Positions 18,343 to 26,354 are shown, counted from the stretch's first letter. The stretch is DNA of 64,000 nucleotides from Pseudaminobacter sp040045035 (GCF_040045035.1 NZ_JBDZDS010000008.1:124001-188000); one strand, 5' to 3'. Notes: generated by a model not told the origin, from the letters alone. Program-made: numbers and translations.

Positions 18343-18369
18343 GTGAACCGGTTTCGTAAACCGGTTTAC
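18343..18369. promoter_or_regulatory. paired LacI-type operators upstream of the ABC operon
   Basis: Two palindromes centred 13 bases apart lie about 210 bases upstream of the binding-protein start. The perfect one is GTAAACCGGTTTAC (18356-18369). The other is GTGAACCGGTTTCG (18343-18356), an imperfect copy. The central CCGG/CGCG palindromes with AAA/TTT arms are the classic LacI/PurR-family operator shape. The same arrangement recurs before the lacI-type gene, so the regulator encoded here probably binds both. Confidence 0.75.
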
Positions 18370-18421
18370 TAGTTTAGATCGCATCGGTTTCCGAAAGTCA
18401 AGCCGACTTTCTTGACTGCCG

Positions 18422-19177
18422 TCATGCGTCTGCGGACCAGGAAACAAGTTGCTGCCACAGCTGCTTGTATCCACTCCAGTTGACAAACGACGCAGGCGCC
18501 CAATGCGGCGCGCAATCCGAGGTAAAGGCGACCGTGCGCCCCTTGCCGTAGGTGCCGGCCGCGATCAGCGGATCCTCGCCGACGGTGACGATCTGCTCGC
18601 CTTGTTCCTTAACCTTGACGCGGTTGTAGCCGAGAAGCTGCGGCCACTCGGTGAGGAGGCCGGAGACGATGGGATGCTCGCCTTTCTCCACCACCGGAGT
18701 GACGCCTTGCGGAAATTCCGCACGATCATCCGTGGCCTGCAAAGTGACGGGCAGAATCTCCTCGATCGCCGTTCCGGCGTACTGGCCCTTGGCGTCGATG
18801 CCCTGGAACGTCAGATAGCCGCCGATCATGACGAAGCCGCCACCATTGGCGACGTAGTCGCGAATGGTGTGCAGCCGGTTCGGCAGCACCTTCGACCTCA
18901 CGAACGTGTCCGGGTGAAGCAGGAGCGTGTTGGCGCCGATGTCGCTCAATATGACGCTGTCGTAGTTCGACAGCGCAGCCGCATCGAACGGGAAGTCGCG
19001 CGCGGCGACATGCGCGGGCTGATAGTCGACTTGCCAGTCGCCTTCCTCCAGCGCGGCACGCAGCCAATGGATGCCTTCGGAATATTCCGTGGTGGTAAAG
19101 CTGTCGAAGCCCTTCTGGTGGATGCTGTGAACGGTCCAGGATTCGCCGGCAATGAGTACGCGTCGTTTTGCTGTCAT
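18422..19177 (-). CDS. putative glutamine-amidotransferase-like protein (GATase1-like)
   Basis: This 251-residue protein matches the family of class-I-amidotransferase-like cytoplasmic proteins: RVLIAGESWTVHSIHQKGFDSFTTTEY, then YDSVILSDIGANTLLL, GGGFVMIGGYLTFQGI and GKGRTVAFTSDCAPHWAP. These often sit in sugar or amino-compound catabolic operons and their reaction is unknown. The nucleophile-elbow Cys of true amidotransferases is not present at GGGFVMIGGY. The ATG at 19177 follows an AAAGGAC box. It lies between the regulator gene and the importer operon, all on the minus strand. Confidence 0.8.
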   Translation of the reverse strand: MTAKRRVLIAGESWTVHSIHQKGFDSFTTTEYSEGIHWLRAALEEGDWQVDYQPAHVAARDFPFDAAALSNYDSVILSDIGANTLLLHPDTFVRSKVLPNRLHTIRDYVANGGGFVMIGGYLTFQGIDAKGQYAGTAIEEILPVTLQATDDRAEFPQGVTPVVEKGEHPIVSGLLTEWPQLLGYNRVKVKEQGEQIVTVGEDPLIAAGTYGKGRTVAFTSDCAPHWAPASFVNWSGYKQLWQQLVSWSADA

Positions 19178-19528
19178 GTCCTTTTTCTCAACGTGGGTTG
19201 GGGTGAAATTACGGTCGGCTGAGCGCCTGACCGCGATACGGTTGTCGCGCGTTCGATTGCCAGCAGCGGCAAAAATCTCCCGTTGGCCGACTGAGCGTCG
19301 CACCCGAAGGAAAACAGCTGTTGCTTGCGGATACCGGCGAACCGGAAAACCCGGCAGAGATCGAACGCCATGCGACGAGGCGGCCCAGGCAGCCCCCTAG
19401 CGCAATTCGCTCTCCGGACGCGCGCAGCGGTCTACAGGAGCGTTTGGCATGAAGCCCATTTCGCCCTGCGCGCTACGATCCAAGGTTAGCTATTCAATTT
19501 CAAATGGTTGCTCCCCCTTGGGCGGCGT
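19178..19528. other. intergenic region between the LacI regulator and the amidotransferase-like gene
   Basis: This 351-base stretch contains no convincing open frame and no palindrome like the two LacI operator pairs. The only clear signal is the AAAGGAC ribosome-binding site before 19177. The downstream gene could be expressed from the regulator promoter or from an unseen promoter here. Confidence 0.35.
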
Positions 19529-20521
19529 CTAGATTATTTTTGCAACGGAATGGCGCTCGACGAGCTCGACCGGCAAGCGCTCGACATCGGCGACATCCTG
19601 GTTGTTGAGCAGGCCGAAGAGCGCCCGAAAGGCCTTGCGCCCCATTTCGCGGGTCGGCTGCCTCACTGTCGTGAGGCCGGGTGCCAGCATGTCCGCAAAG
19701 GGCATATCGTCAAAACCCACCAGGGAAATATCCTTCGGCACGTTCAGTCCGTGGTCGCGGATCACCTGCATGGCGCCGATTGCGATGAAGTCGCTGCCCG
19801 CGAAAACCGCTGTCGGGCGATCGGCGCTCGAGAGAATGTCCGCCATCGCTGCAGCGCCGAATTCACGCGAATAGGCCTCCTGGAGAATGTGTGTCGGCTC
19901 GAGGCCGGCTTCCCGCATGGCGCGCAGGAACCCGTCCTTGCGCTCCTGGGCGCTCATCAGGCCGACCGGGCCGCCTATATGGGCAATTCGCCTGTGGCCG
20001 GCACCGATCAGATAGCGGGTCGCCTGGTACGCGCCCTCGGCGTTCTCGACGAAGATTTTCGGCACCGCTACGCCCGGCACGTCTTCATCGACCAGCACGA
20101 CACTTGCGTGAGCGCTCATGCTCGCGGCCAGACGTCCGTCGTCAGGCCGGTTCGTCATCATTATCAGCCCGTCGACGTGCCGATCGTCGAGCCGCCTCAG
20201 GCAGGCGATCTCGCGCTCCGTGGCCCCTCGGGTGCTGGACATGAGAACCGAGTAGCCGTGCTGCTCGGCCTCGTCCTCGATGGCCGCAGCCAGGTCGGCG
20301 AAAAACGGATTTGCAATTTCCGGAGCCACGATCCCGATCGTCTCGGTCCTGCCCGTGCTGAGCCGCTTGGCCAGCAGGTTGGGCCGATAGTCGAGACGCT
20401 TGATCGCAGCATCGATCCGGCCGGAAGTCGAAGCCGGCAGTTCGATGCGACCATTCAGATAGCGCGACACCGTCGTGGGCGACACGCCCGCCTCTTGTGC
20501 CACATCGTTGATCGTCGCCAT
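19529..20521 (-). CDS. LacI family transcriptional regulator
   Basis: This 330-residue repressor has a typical N-terminal helix-turn-helix and hinge (MATINDVAQEAGVSPTTVSR, then YLNGR and NLLAKRLSTGR) and a periplasmic-binding-like ligand domain (IGIVAPEIANPFFADLAAAIE; LVGFDDMPFADMLAPGLTTVRQP). I chose the ATG at 20521 because MATINDV is the canonical family start and a GGAG box lies ahead of it; an ATG seven codons upstream is possible. It heads a minus-strand locus with an importer and hydrolases. Its own promoter carries operator-like palindromes, so autoregulation is likely. Confidence 0.92.
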   Translation of the reverse strand: MATINDVAQEAGVSPTTVSRYLNGRIELPASTSGRIDAAIKRLDYRPNLLAKRLSTGRTETIGIVAPEIANPFFADLAAAIEDEAEQHGYSVLMSSTRGATEREIACLRRLDDRHVDGLIMMTNRPDDGRLAASMSAHASVVLVDEDVPGVAVPKIFVENAEGAYQATRYLIGAGHRRIAHIGGPVGLMSAQERKDGFLRAMREAGLEPTHILQEAYSREFGAAAMADILSSADRPTAVFAGSDFIAIGAMQVIRDHGLNVPKDISLVGFDDMPFADMLAPGLTTVRQPTREMGRKAFRALFGLLNNQDVADVERLPVELVERHSVAKII

Positions 20522-20553
20522 CCTGCTCTCCACTTTGAACATATAGTAGCTAA

Positions 20554-20580
20554 TGAAATCGGTTTAGTAAAGCGCTTCAC
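20554..20580. promoter_or_regulatory. paired LacI-type operators upstream of the regulator gene
   Basis: Two near-palindromes centred 13 bases apart lie 33-59 bases upstream of the regulator start. AAATCGGTTT (20556-20565) has one mismatch to AAACCGGTTT. GTAAAGCGCTTCAC (20567-20580) has one mismatch from a perfect palindrome. Spacing and order match the pair at 18343-18369, supporting binding by the same repressor. Confidence 0.68.
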
Positions 20581-20872
20581 TACGCCTTGTTTGTTATAAG
20601 GCATTCGTCCAGTATCCCCGGCAGACGTGTAGCCATCGCGCTCGACCGTGTAGTATGCGGCCCCTGAGACGCTACCCAGATCGATGCTTATGCCTTCGAT
20701 TGGCTGAAGGTCGGTGGCGAGAGCGCTACCGGTGAAGAAAGCGGGTCGTGCCGATGACCGCGCCGGAAAACCAATGCATGGCGGTCCCGTTCAGGTCTCG
20801 CAAAAGCGCGTCTGTGGCTTGATGCTGGAACGCGCGGCCCGAACCCGACCGGCCGCGTCGTCCGCAACGACA

Positions 20873-21127
20873 TCATAGGCGAAATGGTCGCGGAAGTGCC
20901 TCGCCATGGTCCAGCCGTCGAACACCGCACCCGACGCGCCTTAGGCCGAGATCCTGGAGCTGCACCGCCGACATGGCGTCGAGACGTGAACGGGTCGCGC
21001 GCCTGTTGCGCCACTTTGCCCACCGGCCGACCAGCCCGGACGCCCATGCCGGCAGCCGGCCGGGTAGTACGCGCACATTGCTTGCAACGTCGGCTTTATG
21101 ATCCAACTCATTCGTGAACAGCGTCAT
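20873..21127 (-). CDS. DUF1127 domain-containing small protein
   Basis: This 84-residue basic protein contains the DUF1127 (YjiS-like) segment LVGRWAKWRNRRATRSRLDAMSAVQLQDLGL, an arginine-rich helix found in many short alphaproteobacterial proteins, some of which are RNA-binding regulators. The ATG at 21127 gives a normal length for the family. After DLGLRR the residues diverge from the usual D-I tail, so the end may be altered by a frameshift. The 290 bases downstream, up to the regulator promoter, hold no recognisable gene. Confidence 0.6.
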   Translation of the reverse strand: MTLFTNELDHKADVASNVRVLPGRLPAWASGLVGRWAKWRNRRATRSRLDAMSAVQLQDLGLRRVGCGVRRLDHGEALPRPFRL

Positions 21128-21297
21128 CGTACCTGCTCCCGTTCTGATTGAATTCTTGCGGCGTGGAGCCACGGCTGTGCGCCCGCCCGTCGACAGGCGA
21201 GTCATCCAATAATGCGCCTTGGAGTTGGGTGAGCTAATGGTCTCCGAACCCGCAGCAGGCATGCGCGAGCGTCTGGGCGACTGGATATCGGCAGGCG

Positions 21298-21774
21298 CTA
21301 TGTCGCCGGCACTGCCGGGGTAAGACCGTAGCGGCGCATGATCTCGGCCATCTTGGCCCGGTCCGGTGGACCACCGGCCGCAGCGTTGAGAACCGCGAAA
21401 GTCTCGCGGAAATACTCCGGACCGATTGCGGCCGGGGTAATCACGCAGAGCGCCTTCACGTCCCGGCTGCCGTTATTGTCGAACCGATGCACGGCACCTC
21501 GCGGAATACATAGGGCCTGTCCCGGCCCGACATCGAATTGCTTTCCGTCGACGGTCCAGGTCAACACGCCGTCGATGCCGTAGATCGTCTCTTCATAATG
21601 GTCGTGGCTGTGGGCTGGAGCCGGCAGCCGCTGCCCACTTGGGACACCAAGTTCAAAGGCTGCGATGCTGCCATTCGAGTTGTCTCCGGTCAGCAAGAAG
21701 CGAACCGTGAGCCCCTTGGTGTCGATAGTTTCGTCGGAAGGGTTGATGTGAGGGTCTATGGCGGCCTGTGGCAT
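21298..21774 (-). CDS. cupin domain-containing protein
   Basis: This 158-residue protein has a single cupin barrel. Motif 1 is PAPAHSHDHYEETIYGIDGVL (two His, one Glu as metal ligands) and motif 2 is PGQALCIPRGAVHRFDNNG with the last His. The family includes dioxygenases, isomerases and small-molecule binders, so the reaction is open. A GGAGGAG box lies seven bases before the ATG. It is divergent from a MarR-family regulator gene with a 60-base shared promoter carrying two palindromes, so it is probably the regulated target. Confidence 0.85.
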   Translation of the reverse strand: MPQAAIDPHINPSDETIDTKGLTVRFLLTGDNSNGSIAAFELGVPSGQRLPAPAHSHDHYEETIYGIDGVLTWTVDGKQFDVGPGQALCIPRGAVHRFDNNGSRDVKALCVITPAAIGPEYFRETFAVLNAAAGGPPDRAKMAEIMRRYGLTPAVPAT

Positions 21775-21789
21775 TGCGCTGTCTCCTCC

Positions 21790-21830
21790 GGTAAACTACA
21801 TTTACCGTGGGTCAGTAAACTCCATTTACC
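21790..21830. promoter_or_regulatory. tandem MarR-type operators between cupin and MarR genes
   Basis: Two 17-base inverted repeats occupy the divergent promoter: GGTAAACTACATTTACC (21790-21806) and AGTAAACTCCATTTACC (21814-21830). Each has GTAAA/TTTAC arms around five bases, and their centres are 24 bases apart. MarR regulators bind 16-20 base palindromes, so these are likely sites for the adjacent regulator. Confidence 0.78.
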
Positions 21831-21834
21831 GAAA

Positions 21835-22302
21835 ATGTCAATGCCACACCCTTCAAGAAGCTTGCCGAACAAAACCGACGACATGCTGATCGGTGCCCTG
21901 CTGCGGGTTCCCGCCCAGGCGATTCATCGCAGGATTATCAAGGAGCTCAACGCAGCCGGCTTCGACGACCTGCGCCTGCCGCATATTGCGGTGCTGCAGT
22001 TTCCCGGACCGGACGAGGTTCGCCCGGCCACGCTCGCCGAGCGCGCAGGCATGAGCAAACAGGCCATGAACCAGCTGCTCGGGAGCCTTGAGGGTTTCGG
22101 CTATATTGTCCGAACCGATGTACCAGGTGAGGCTGGCGCGCGCGTTGTCCGCTTTACCGAACGCGGACACGCTGCATACGCCAAAATCATCGACACACTG
22201 CGCGACATTGAGCGCGAGTGGAGCAGTGAACTTGGACCCGAGCGGTTCGCCCAGCTCAAAGCGCTGTTGCTGCTGGTCTGGGAGGGGCCGCTGGTTCGCT
22301 AG
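21835..22302 (+). CDS. MarR family transcriptional regulator
   Basis: This 155-residue protein has the winged helix-turn-helix of the MarR family: LRLPHIAVLQFPG, LAERAGMSKQAMNQLLGSLEGFGYIVRT (recognition helix) and ARVVRFTERGHAAYAKI (wing and dimer helix). The ATG at 21835 lies just beyond the tandem palindromes; a second ATG two codons on is also possible. The longer open frame upstream overlaps the cupin gene on the other strand and is discounted. It probably represses itself and the divergent cupin gene and responds to a small ligand. Confidence 0.88.
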   Translation: MSMPHPSRSLPNKTDDMLIGALLRVPAQAIHRRIIKELNAAGFDDLRLPHIAVLQFPGPDEVRPATLAERAGMSKQAMNQLLGSLEGFGYIVRTDVPGEAGARVVRFTERGHAAYAKIIDTLRDIEREWSSELGPERFAQLKALLLLVWEGPLVR

Positions 22303-22415
22303 TCGTAGGCACACTTACTAACCCCACCCGGCTTTTTCGGGCGGCTGAACTGCCTCCCATTTCAACCGGACAAATGGGGGGCACTCCAAGCGGTGAATCG
22401 CGCTTTTGAAATCGA

Positions 22416-22907
22416 TCATTCGGCCTGTCGCTTGCGCATCATACGGACCATCTCGATGCCGGAAAGGATGATCGCGGCTGATGTTGGTGATTTGAAGCCG
22501 AGCATCGGTCCGAAGCTGCGCTTGATACGCCGATGATCCTGTTCTATTCGGTTATTCAGATATTTGCGCTTGAGTATCCGGATCGGCTTCAGCCGGCGCC
22601 GGGAGCGGGTCTGCAAGCGACTTGTGGTGTCACAAGAAGCGATAGCCTCCAGGTTGGTCTGGCTACCATCGATGACGACGCGGTCGGGCCGGCCATGATG
22701 TGCCAGCGCTTTTCTGAAGAACTGCTTGGCCGACGGCAGGTCACGTTGCTCACTGAACCAGAATTCGATCGTGTCGCCGACGCTATCGACGGCAATACCC
22801 CGCTCGGCCATCATCTCTTCCAGATCACGCAAGCTCAGGCTGTAGGCCAGGTACCAGCGCACACAAAGCAGGATCACTGACTGGTCGAACTGGCGGCCCT
22901 TGAACAT
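22416..22907 (-). pseudogene. IS6-family (IS26-like) transposase with internal deletion
   Basis: The 163-residue frame begins as an IS26-type transposase (FKGRQFDQSVILLCVRWYLAYSLSLRDLEEMMAERGIAVD) and ends as one (KYLNNRIEQDHRRIKRSFGPMLGF). About 70 residues are missing between AERGIAVD and SVGDTIEFWFSEQRD, where the second helix-turn-helix part and the first catalytic Asp normally lie. The join is in frame, so the protein could be made but cannot be catalytic. The IS6-type terminal repeat (reverse complement of GGTTCTGTTGCAAC) is visible at 22963-22976; no matching left end was found. Confidence 0.8.
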
Positions 22908-22976
22908 TCAACCCTCCGAAAATGTCAGAGGCTCTCCTTGCCACGGTGCCGGTATTCGAAACGTTGCAACAGAACC

Positions 22977-23234
22977 AGGCTGAGCGAAAGGTGGCCTAGA
23001 AATCCAAGGGGAAGCCGCGGCGCCCCGACTTTGAGCGACCTAAGCCGCGTTGGTATCTGGCACCAGCGGTCAGCCGGGAGGGTAGCCCGGCATTTCAGTT
23101 TGTCAGGGTAGAGCAACCCGTAGCTCGCCGGCCTCATAAGATTTCGTTGCACGGACCTATTCACACGCGGAACCAACTGTTGAGGATTTGCCGCTAAGAA
23201 CAGCGACGCATGCAAGCCGCAACACGGAGTTGAG
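22977..23234. other. intergenic region
   Basis: This stretch lies between the IS26-like remnant and the BPL_N protein gene. I see no supported frame in it. A GGAG box at its right end serves the next gene. Confidence 0.3.
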
Positions 23235-23984
23235 ATGTCCGCGCCCAAAGCACTCCTGGCACTGTTTGCAAGCACCATGCTGGCGACGCCTCTCAGCGCG
23301 GCCCCACTGGCTCTCGTCTATCGCGGGCCAGCCGGTTGCGAAGGTTGCTCGGAAGCCGTGGCGGCAGTCCTTGAAACCTCAAAATACCAGTTCAAGGTCG
23401 AGTATGTCGGGCCGAACGAGCCCCTTCAGCTCAATGCGGAAACCCTCAAACACGCCACCCTCTACGCCCAGCCCGGCGGAGGCGACGATGTTCCTTACGC
23501 TGCCCAGAGTATCGGCGCGGAGGGCCTCGCGGCGGTCCGCGATTTCGTGGCCAGTGGTGGCCGTTACTTCGGCGTCTGCATGGGCGCCTATCTGGCCTCA
23601 GCCGCCGGCTTCGGGGTCATTGATGGTCAAGCCGTCTCCTATGTAGGCCGCCCGGGATCGCTCGTCGATCACGATGAGGACACGGTCACCCCGGTCTATT
23701 GGCGCGGCGAAGAACGTTGGCTCTATTATCAGAGCGGCAGCACCATCCTGTTCTCGCCCAAGGCGTCGGGCGTCAACGTCCTGGCGCGTTATCCCAACAA
23801 TGATATTGCCGCCTCCGTCTCCCCCTTCGGCGCCGGCCGGGTCGGCCTCGTCGGCCCCCACCCCGAAGCGGATCAAACCTGGTATGACGCCGCGGGGCTT
23901 GTCGATCCGGATGGCCACACCGCCGAGCTAGCGCAGGATCTGCTCGCTGCGACGATGGATGGGGCGCGACCCTTTGATGAGTAA
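23235..23984 (+). CDS. BPL_N domain-containing exported protein
   Basis: This 249-residue protein starts with a signal peptide (ALLALFASTMLATPLSAA) and continues as a class-I-amidotransferase-like fold of the biotin-protein-ligase N-terminal family (LALVYRGPAGCEGCSEAVAAVLE; LYAQPGGGDDVPYA; GGRYFGVCMGAYLASAAGFG). The Cys in GVCMGAY is at the nucleophile elbow. The protein is predicted to be exported, and its reaction is unknown. A GGAG box lies five bases before the ATG. It is flanked by IS remnants, so it may be an acquired gene. Confidence 0.75.
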   Translation: MSAPKALLALFASTMLATPLSAAPLALVYRGPAGCEGCSEAVAAVLETSKYQFKVEYVGPNEPLQLNAETLKHATLYAQPGGGDDVPYAAQSIGAEGLAAVRDFVASGGRYFGVCMGAYLASAAGFGVIDGQAVSYVGRPGSLVDHDEDTVTPVYWRGEERWLYYQSGSTILFSPKASGVNVLARYPNNDIAASVSPFGAGRVGLVGPHPEADQTWYDAAGLVDPDGHTAELAQDLLAATMDGARPFDE

Positions 23985-24028
23985 TTGGAGTTCATAAGAC
24001 ATACCGACACTCCACGATCGGTGTAAGA

Positions 24029-24275
24029 TCACCGCAACTCAAGCGCGACAACTGCCAGATTGCGGTACCGCGCCAACGCCTTCGTCGACGATGAATAAGG
24101 CTTGATCTCAATCGCCTTCAAGGCGGCCACATCGCCAGCCTCGAGCGTCTAGCTGCCCTGAAAACGTTGCGTTCTTGACGTGATCGTACAGCGTGACCTT
24201 CTTCTCGTTGACGTTGAACGAAACTTCTACCGGCTCGTTTATGTCGACGTCACGGAGCTTTTGGAGAAATCCCAT
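24029..24275 (-). pseudogene. possible frameshifted small gene of unknown function
   Basis: Starting at the ATG at 24275 the minus strand reads MGFLQKLRDVDINEP, then VEVSFNVNEKKVTLYDHVKNATFSG, and then loses sense. A shift of frame near 24150 resumes a plausible protein, TLEAGDVAALKAIEIKPYSSS followed by TKALARYRNLAVVALELR, ending in TGA at 24029. The two halves joined would give about 80 residues with a natural-looking composition. I do not recognise the family, and the call rests only on composition and continuity. Confidence 0.35.
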
Positions 24276-24294
24276 ATCCGAATTGGAGGCGTCG

Positions 24295-24750
24295 ATGAAC
24301 CCGGTACAAGTCGAGCAGGCAAGCTATCAAATGCCGCCGCAGGATGGATTTACCGTCGCACACTTTCTCACCGTCGCCGACATCGAACGATCTCTTCGCT
24401 TTTACGAAACGGTCTTCGACGGTCGCATCCTGAGCAGAGGCGACAGCAGCGGCGCGCCGGGGTACATCCAGATCGCGAACACGTGGCTCATTGTCAACGT
24501 CGGGGGCGGTCCGACACCCGACAAACCATCGGTGACGCTCAGCGTCCCTGCCGACCCCGATTCAGTCAGCAGCTTTATGAATATCCGCGTTGCGGACATT
24601 CAAGCGTGCTATGAACTATGGCGAAGTCGAGGAGCCGAGTTTATCACAGAGCCAAAGGACAAGTACGGCGAGACGCGCTGCTACATTCGCGATCCTGATG
24701 GTTATATTATAGAAGTTGGACAAAGTAAGCCGGGCGTCGCTTACGGCTAG
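24295..24750 (+). CDS. VOC (glyoxalase/bleomycin-resistance fold) family protein
   Basis: This 151-residue protein has one pair of beta-alpha-beta-beta-beta modules. The first is VAHFLTVADIERSLRFYETVFDGRIL. The second is MNIRVADIQACYELWRSRGAEFITEPKD, ending in YIRDPDGYIIEVGQS with the metal-ligand Glu. The ATG at 24295 has a GGAGG box seven bases upstream; the frame further left is noncoding. VOC proteins are metal-dependent isomerases, dioxygenases or drug-binding proteins, and the specific role cannot be told. It lies alone between IS remnants. Confidence 0.82.
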   Translation: MNPVQVEQASYQMPPQDGFTVAHFLTVADIERSLRFYETVFDGRILSRGDSSGAPGYIQIANTWLIVNVGGGPTPDKPSVTLSVPADPDSVSSFMNIRVADIQACYELWRSRGAEFITEPKDKYGETRCYIRDPDGYIIEVGQSKPGVAYG

Positions 24751-25074
24751 ACGGCACGAGGATGAAAGCACCTGTGGTGACCGCGTACACTCCGGCAACG
24801 TGAAGTCCCGGAGGATTGAACCTCATCGGCCGCCGCGGTCTGCGAGGTCAGCCAAGTCGTGGCAGCGCTGGACACCTACTAGCGGACTCTGGCGAGGCCT
24901 CCGCGGCGCGGTTGACTTCTTGACGCTCGGCGGCGCTCTGACGAAGCCTACACGGTATCGAAGGGCCGGCGCGTCGTTGAAGACGTCAAGGACATCGTCG
25001 ACGGCATTGCCGCCTGACCGTTTCGGGTAGGCGGCAGCCCTGAGCAGGGCAGTGATCCCGGCCGTGCGGGTTGC
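24751..25074. other. intergenic region with no supported gene
   Basis: This 324-base stretch has short open frames but none with a start signal and family resemblance. Near its right end, a frame ending TGA at about 25016 reads DEAYTVSKGRRVVEDVKDI, which looks like the tail of a small helical protein, but no start or upstream continuation is visible. Confidence 0.3.
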
Positions 25075-25395
25075 CTAATTTTTACACATGTCGGCCAGCA
25101 CGTTCATTATAGCGGCTAGTGCCGGCAGTGTAAGCTCTTGCGGATTGCGGTGAAGGCGGTCGGCGACGATTTGATACAGCATGTCATTGGTGAGTTTCGT
25201 GGCCGACAAGCAGTCCCGAATACGCATGAAGGATTCGTCGTCCTGGTGGACTACGGTAACCCTCATCTCGACGACGCCTGCCATATAGCCGAAGGCGGTC
25301 TTCCGATCAATTTGAAGAAACTCTGCCCCGGTCATTGCAAATGAATTGCTGGCAATTGTGGATGCGGTGATCGCCAGAAGAAACGTACTTCTCAT
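25075..25395 (-). CDS. small secreted protein, Rap1a/Tai-like
   Basis: This 106-residue protein has a signal peptide (MRSTFLLAITASTIASNSFA). The mature part, FGYMAGVVEMR, RDCLSATKLTNDMLYQIVADRLHRNPQELTLPALAAIM and a final Cys near ADMCKN, resembles the Rap1a/Tai family of small periplasmic proteins, some of which are immunity proteins to type VI amidase effectors. The two Cys residues may form a disulfide. I prefer the ATG at 25395 because a G-rich sequence precedes it; an ATG eight codons upstream is possible. No effector gene is nearby. Confidence 0.55.
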   Translation of the reverse strand: MRSTFLLAITASTIASNSFAMTGAEFLQIDRKTAFGYMAGVVEMRVTVVHQDDESFMRIRDCLSATKLTNDMLYQIVADRLHRNPQELTLPALAAIMNVLADMCKN

Positions 25396-25544
25396 TGCCC
25401 GCCCCCGCTTTGAAAACATTTAAAGGTAATCACACATGGCGCTGACCGACAAGCGGCGTCGCCGACCCGAAGCGGAAGCATACCGCAAGCCCTACCGTGA
25501 TCTGCGTCGGTGCGGCCCGCATGGCATCCGGCACCAGCGGCCGG

Positions 25545-26204
25545 GGTGCTGTCACATTGTTTGATGCCGGGCGCCCAGAAGGCTCAGTGTCGCGATTTCA
25601 AGCAGTCTGCACGGCAGCTGTCCTCCACTGGCCCATTGCACTGAGGCGATGATCGCGGATTTGGACTGCGGGTTGGTTTGTGCGGTCGGGAACGAAAAGG
25701 TTGCGTACGGCGGAGAAGAGGGCAACGAAATGCTGTAGCGAAGCAATCGATCGGAAGCCCTGTCGCGTTCGCTCTCGCTTGCGGAATGGCAGGTGAGAGT
25801 TTTCCGGCGGTTGTTCAGGCCTTTATGCGAGCGGTGCTCGACAGCCGGCATGACCTGGCGTCGTGCCGCGCCGCCATAGCCAGCATTTCTGACCATTGAT
25901 GCGCACGACAAGCTCATCGACATGCCAGGTGTCGTCTTTTGCCGGTACCTTGCGGCGCAAACGCCGAGCATAGTCAGGCCCGTGCTTTCGGCACCATCGG
26001 CGGATCGATTCGTAGGAGACGACGACACCGCGTTCAAGCAGCATTTCCTCGACTTCGCGCAGACTGACATTGAACCGGAAATAGAGCCAGATTGCTCGCG
26101 CCACGATCTCAATCGGATGGCGATGGTTCTTGTAGGTCGGGGCGTTCCTGCTCATGCCCAGCAACTACCAAAAAATCCTTGCCCAAAAACAACGTGACAA
26201 TACC
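25545..26204 (-). mobile_element. internally deleted IS6-family element nested in another IS
   Basis: The ends are an inverted repeat: GGTGCTGTCACATTGTTT at 25545-25562 and, on the opposite strand, GGTATTGTCACGTTGTTT ending at 26204. The element is only 660 bases because of an internal deletion. The sequence immediately to the right (26205 on) is the interior of a different IS6-family element, so this one inserted into that copy. The flanking octamers are not duplicated, consistent with later loss of the left part of the host element. Confidence 0.7.
25598..26155 (-). pseudogene. IS6-family transposase, deleted and frameshifted
   Basis: The first part reads MSRNAPTYKNHRHPIEIVARAIW and continues through WHVDELVVRINGQKCWLW, which holds the first catalytic Asp. 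At about 25875 it jumps, in another frame, to YGGAARRQVMPAVEHRSHKGLNNR, so about 50 residues with the second Asp are gone. A further frame change follows, after which ENSHLPFRKRERTRQGFRSIA and SLQHFVALFSAVRNLFVPDRT continue to a TGA at 25598. It cannot make an active transposase. Confidence 0.8.
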
Positions 26205-26354
26205 GGTCTTCAATGTCGCGCAGGCTCAGCGGAAACCGATCGTAGAGCCACACCGCATGCGCGATGATTTCGGCAGGAAATCGGTGGGCGGAAGCGTCTG
26301 CAGTCATGCCTGTAGGTTATCGTCCCCATCCGCAACAGCCGTTAAGGCGACGTC
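26205..26354 (-). mobile_element. left-end fragment of the IS6-family element seen at 11250-12062
   Basis: The reverse complement of this segment matches the first 150 bases of the element at 11.25 kb: terminal AAGGCGACGTC, the CCCCATCCGCAACAGCC leader, and a start codon at 26307 giving MTADASAHRFPAEIIAHAVW. It lacks the YTRH residues of the other copy and ends abruptly where the nested element inserted. The two copies are in opposite orientation about 15 kb apart. Confidence 0.8.

Noticed and set aside
22322..22341. CCCG-GCTTTTT-CGGG hairpin after the MarR gene as a terminator
   Set aside because: The stem is only four base pairs, the T run is in the loop and none follows the stem, so it does not fit an intrinsic terminator.
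25436..25544. ATG opening MALTDK, like the N-terminus of some tyrosine integrases
   Set aside because: The similarity ends after six residues, and the rest (arginine-rich, then a stop) does not match the integrase arm-binding domain; no attachment site was seen.
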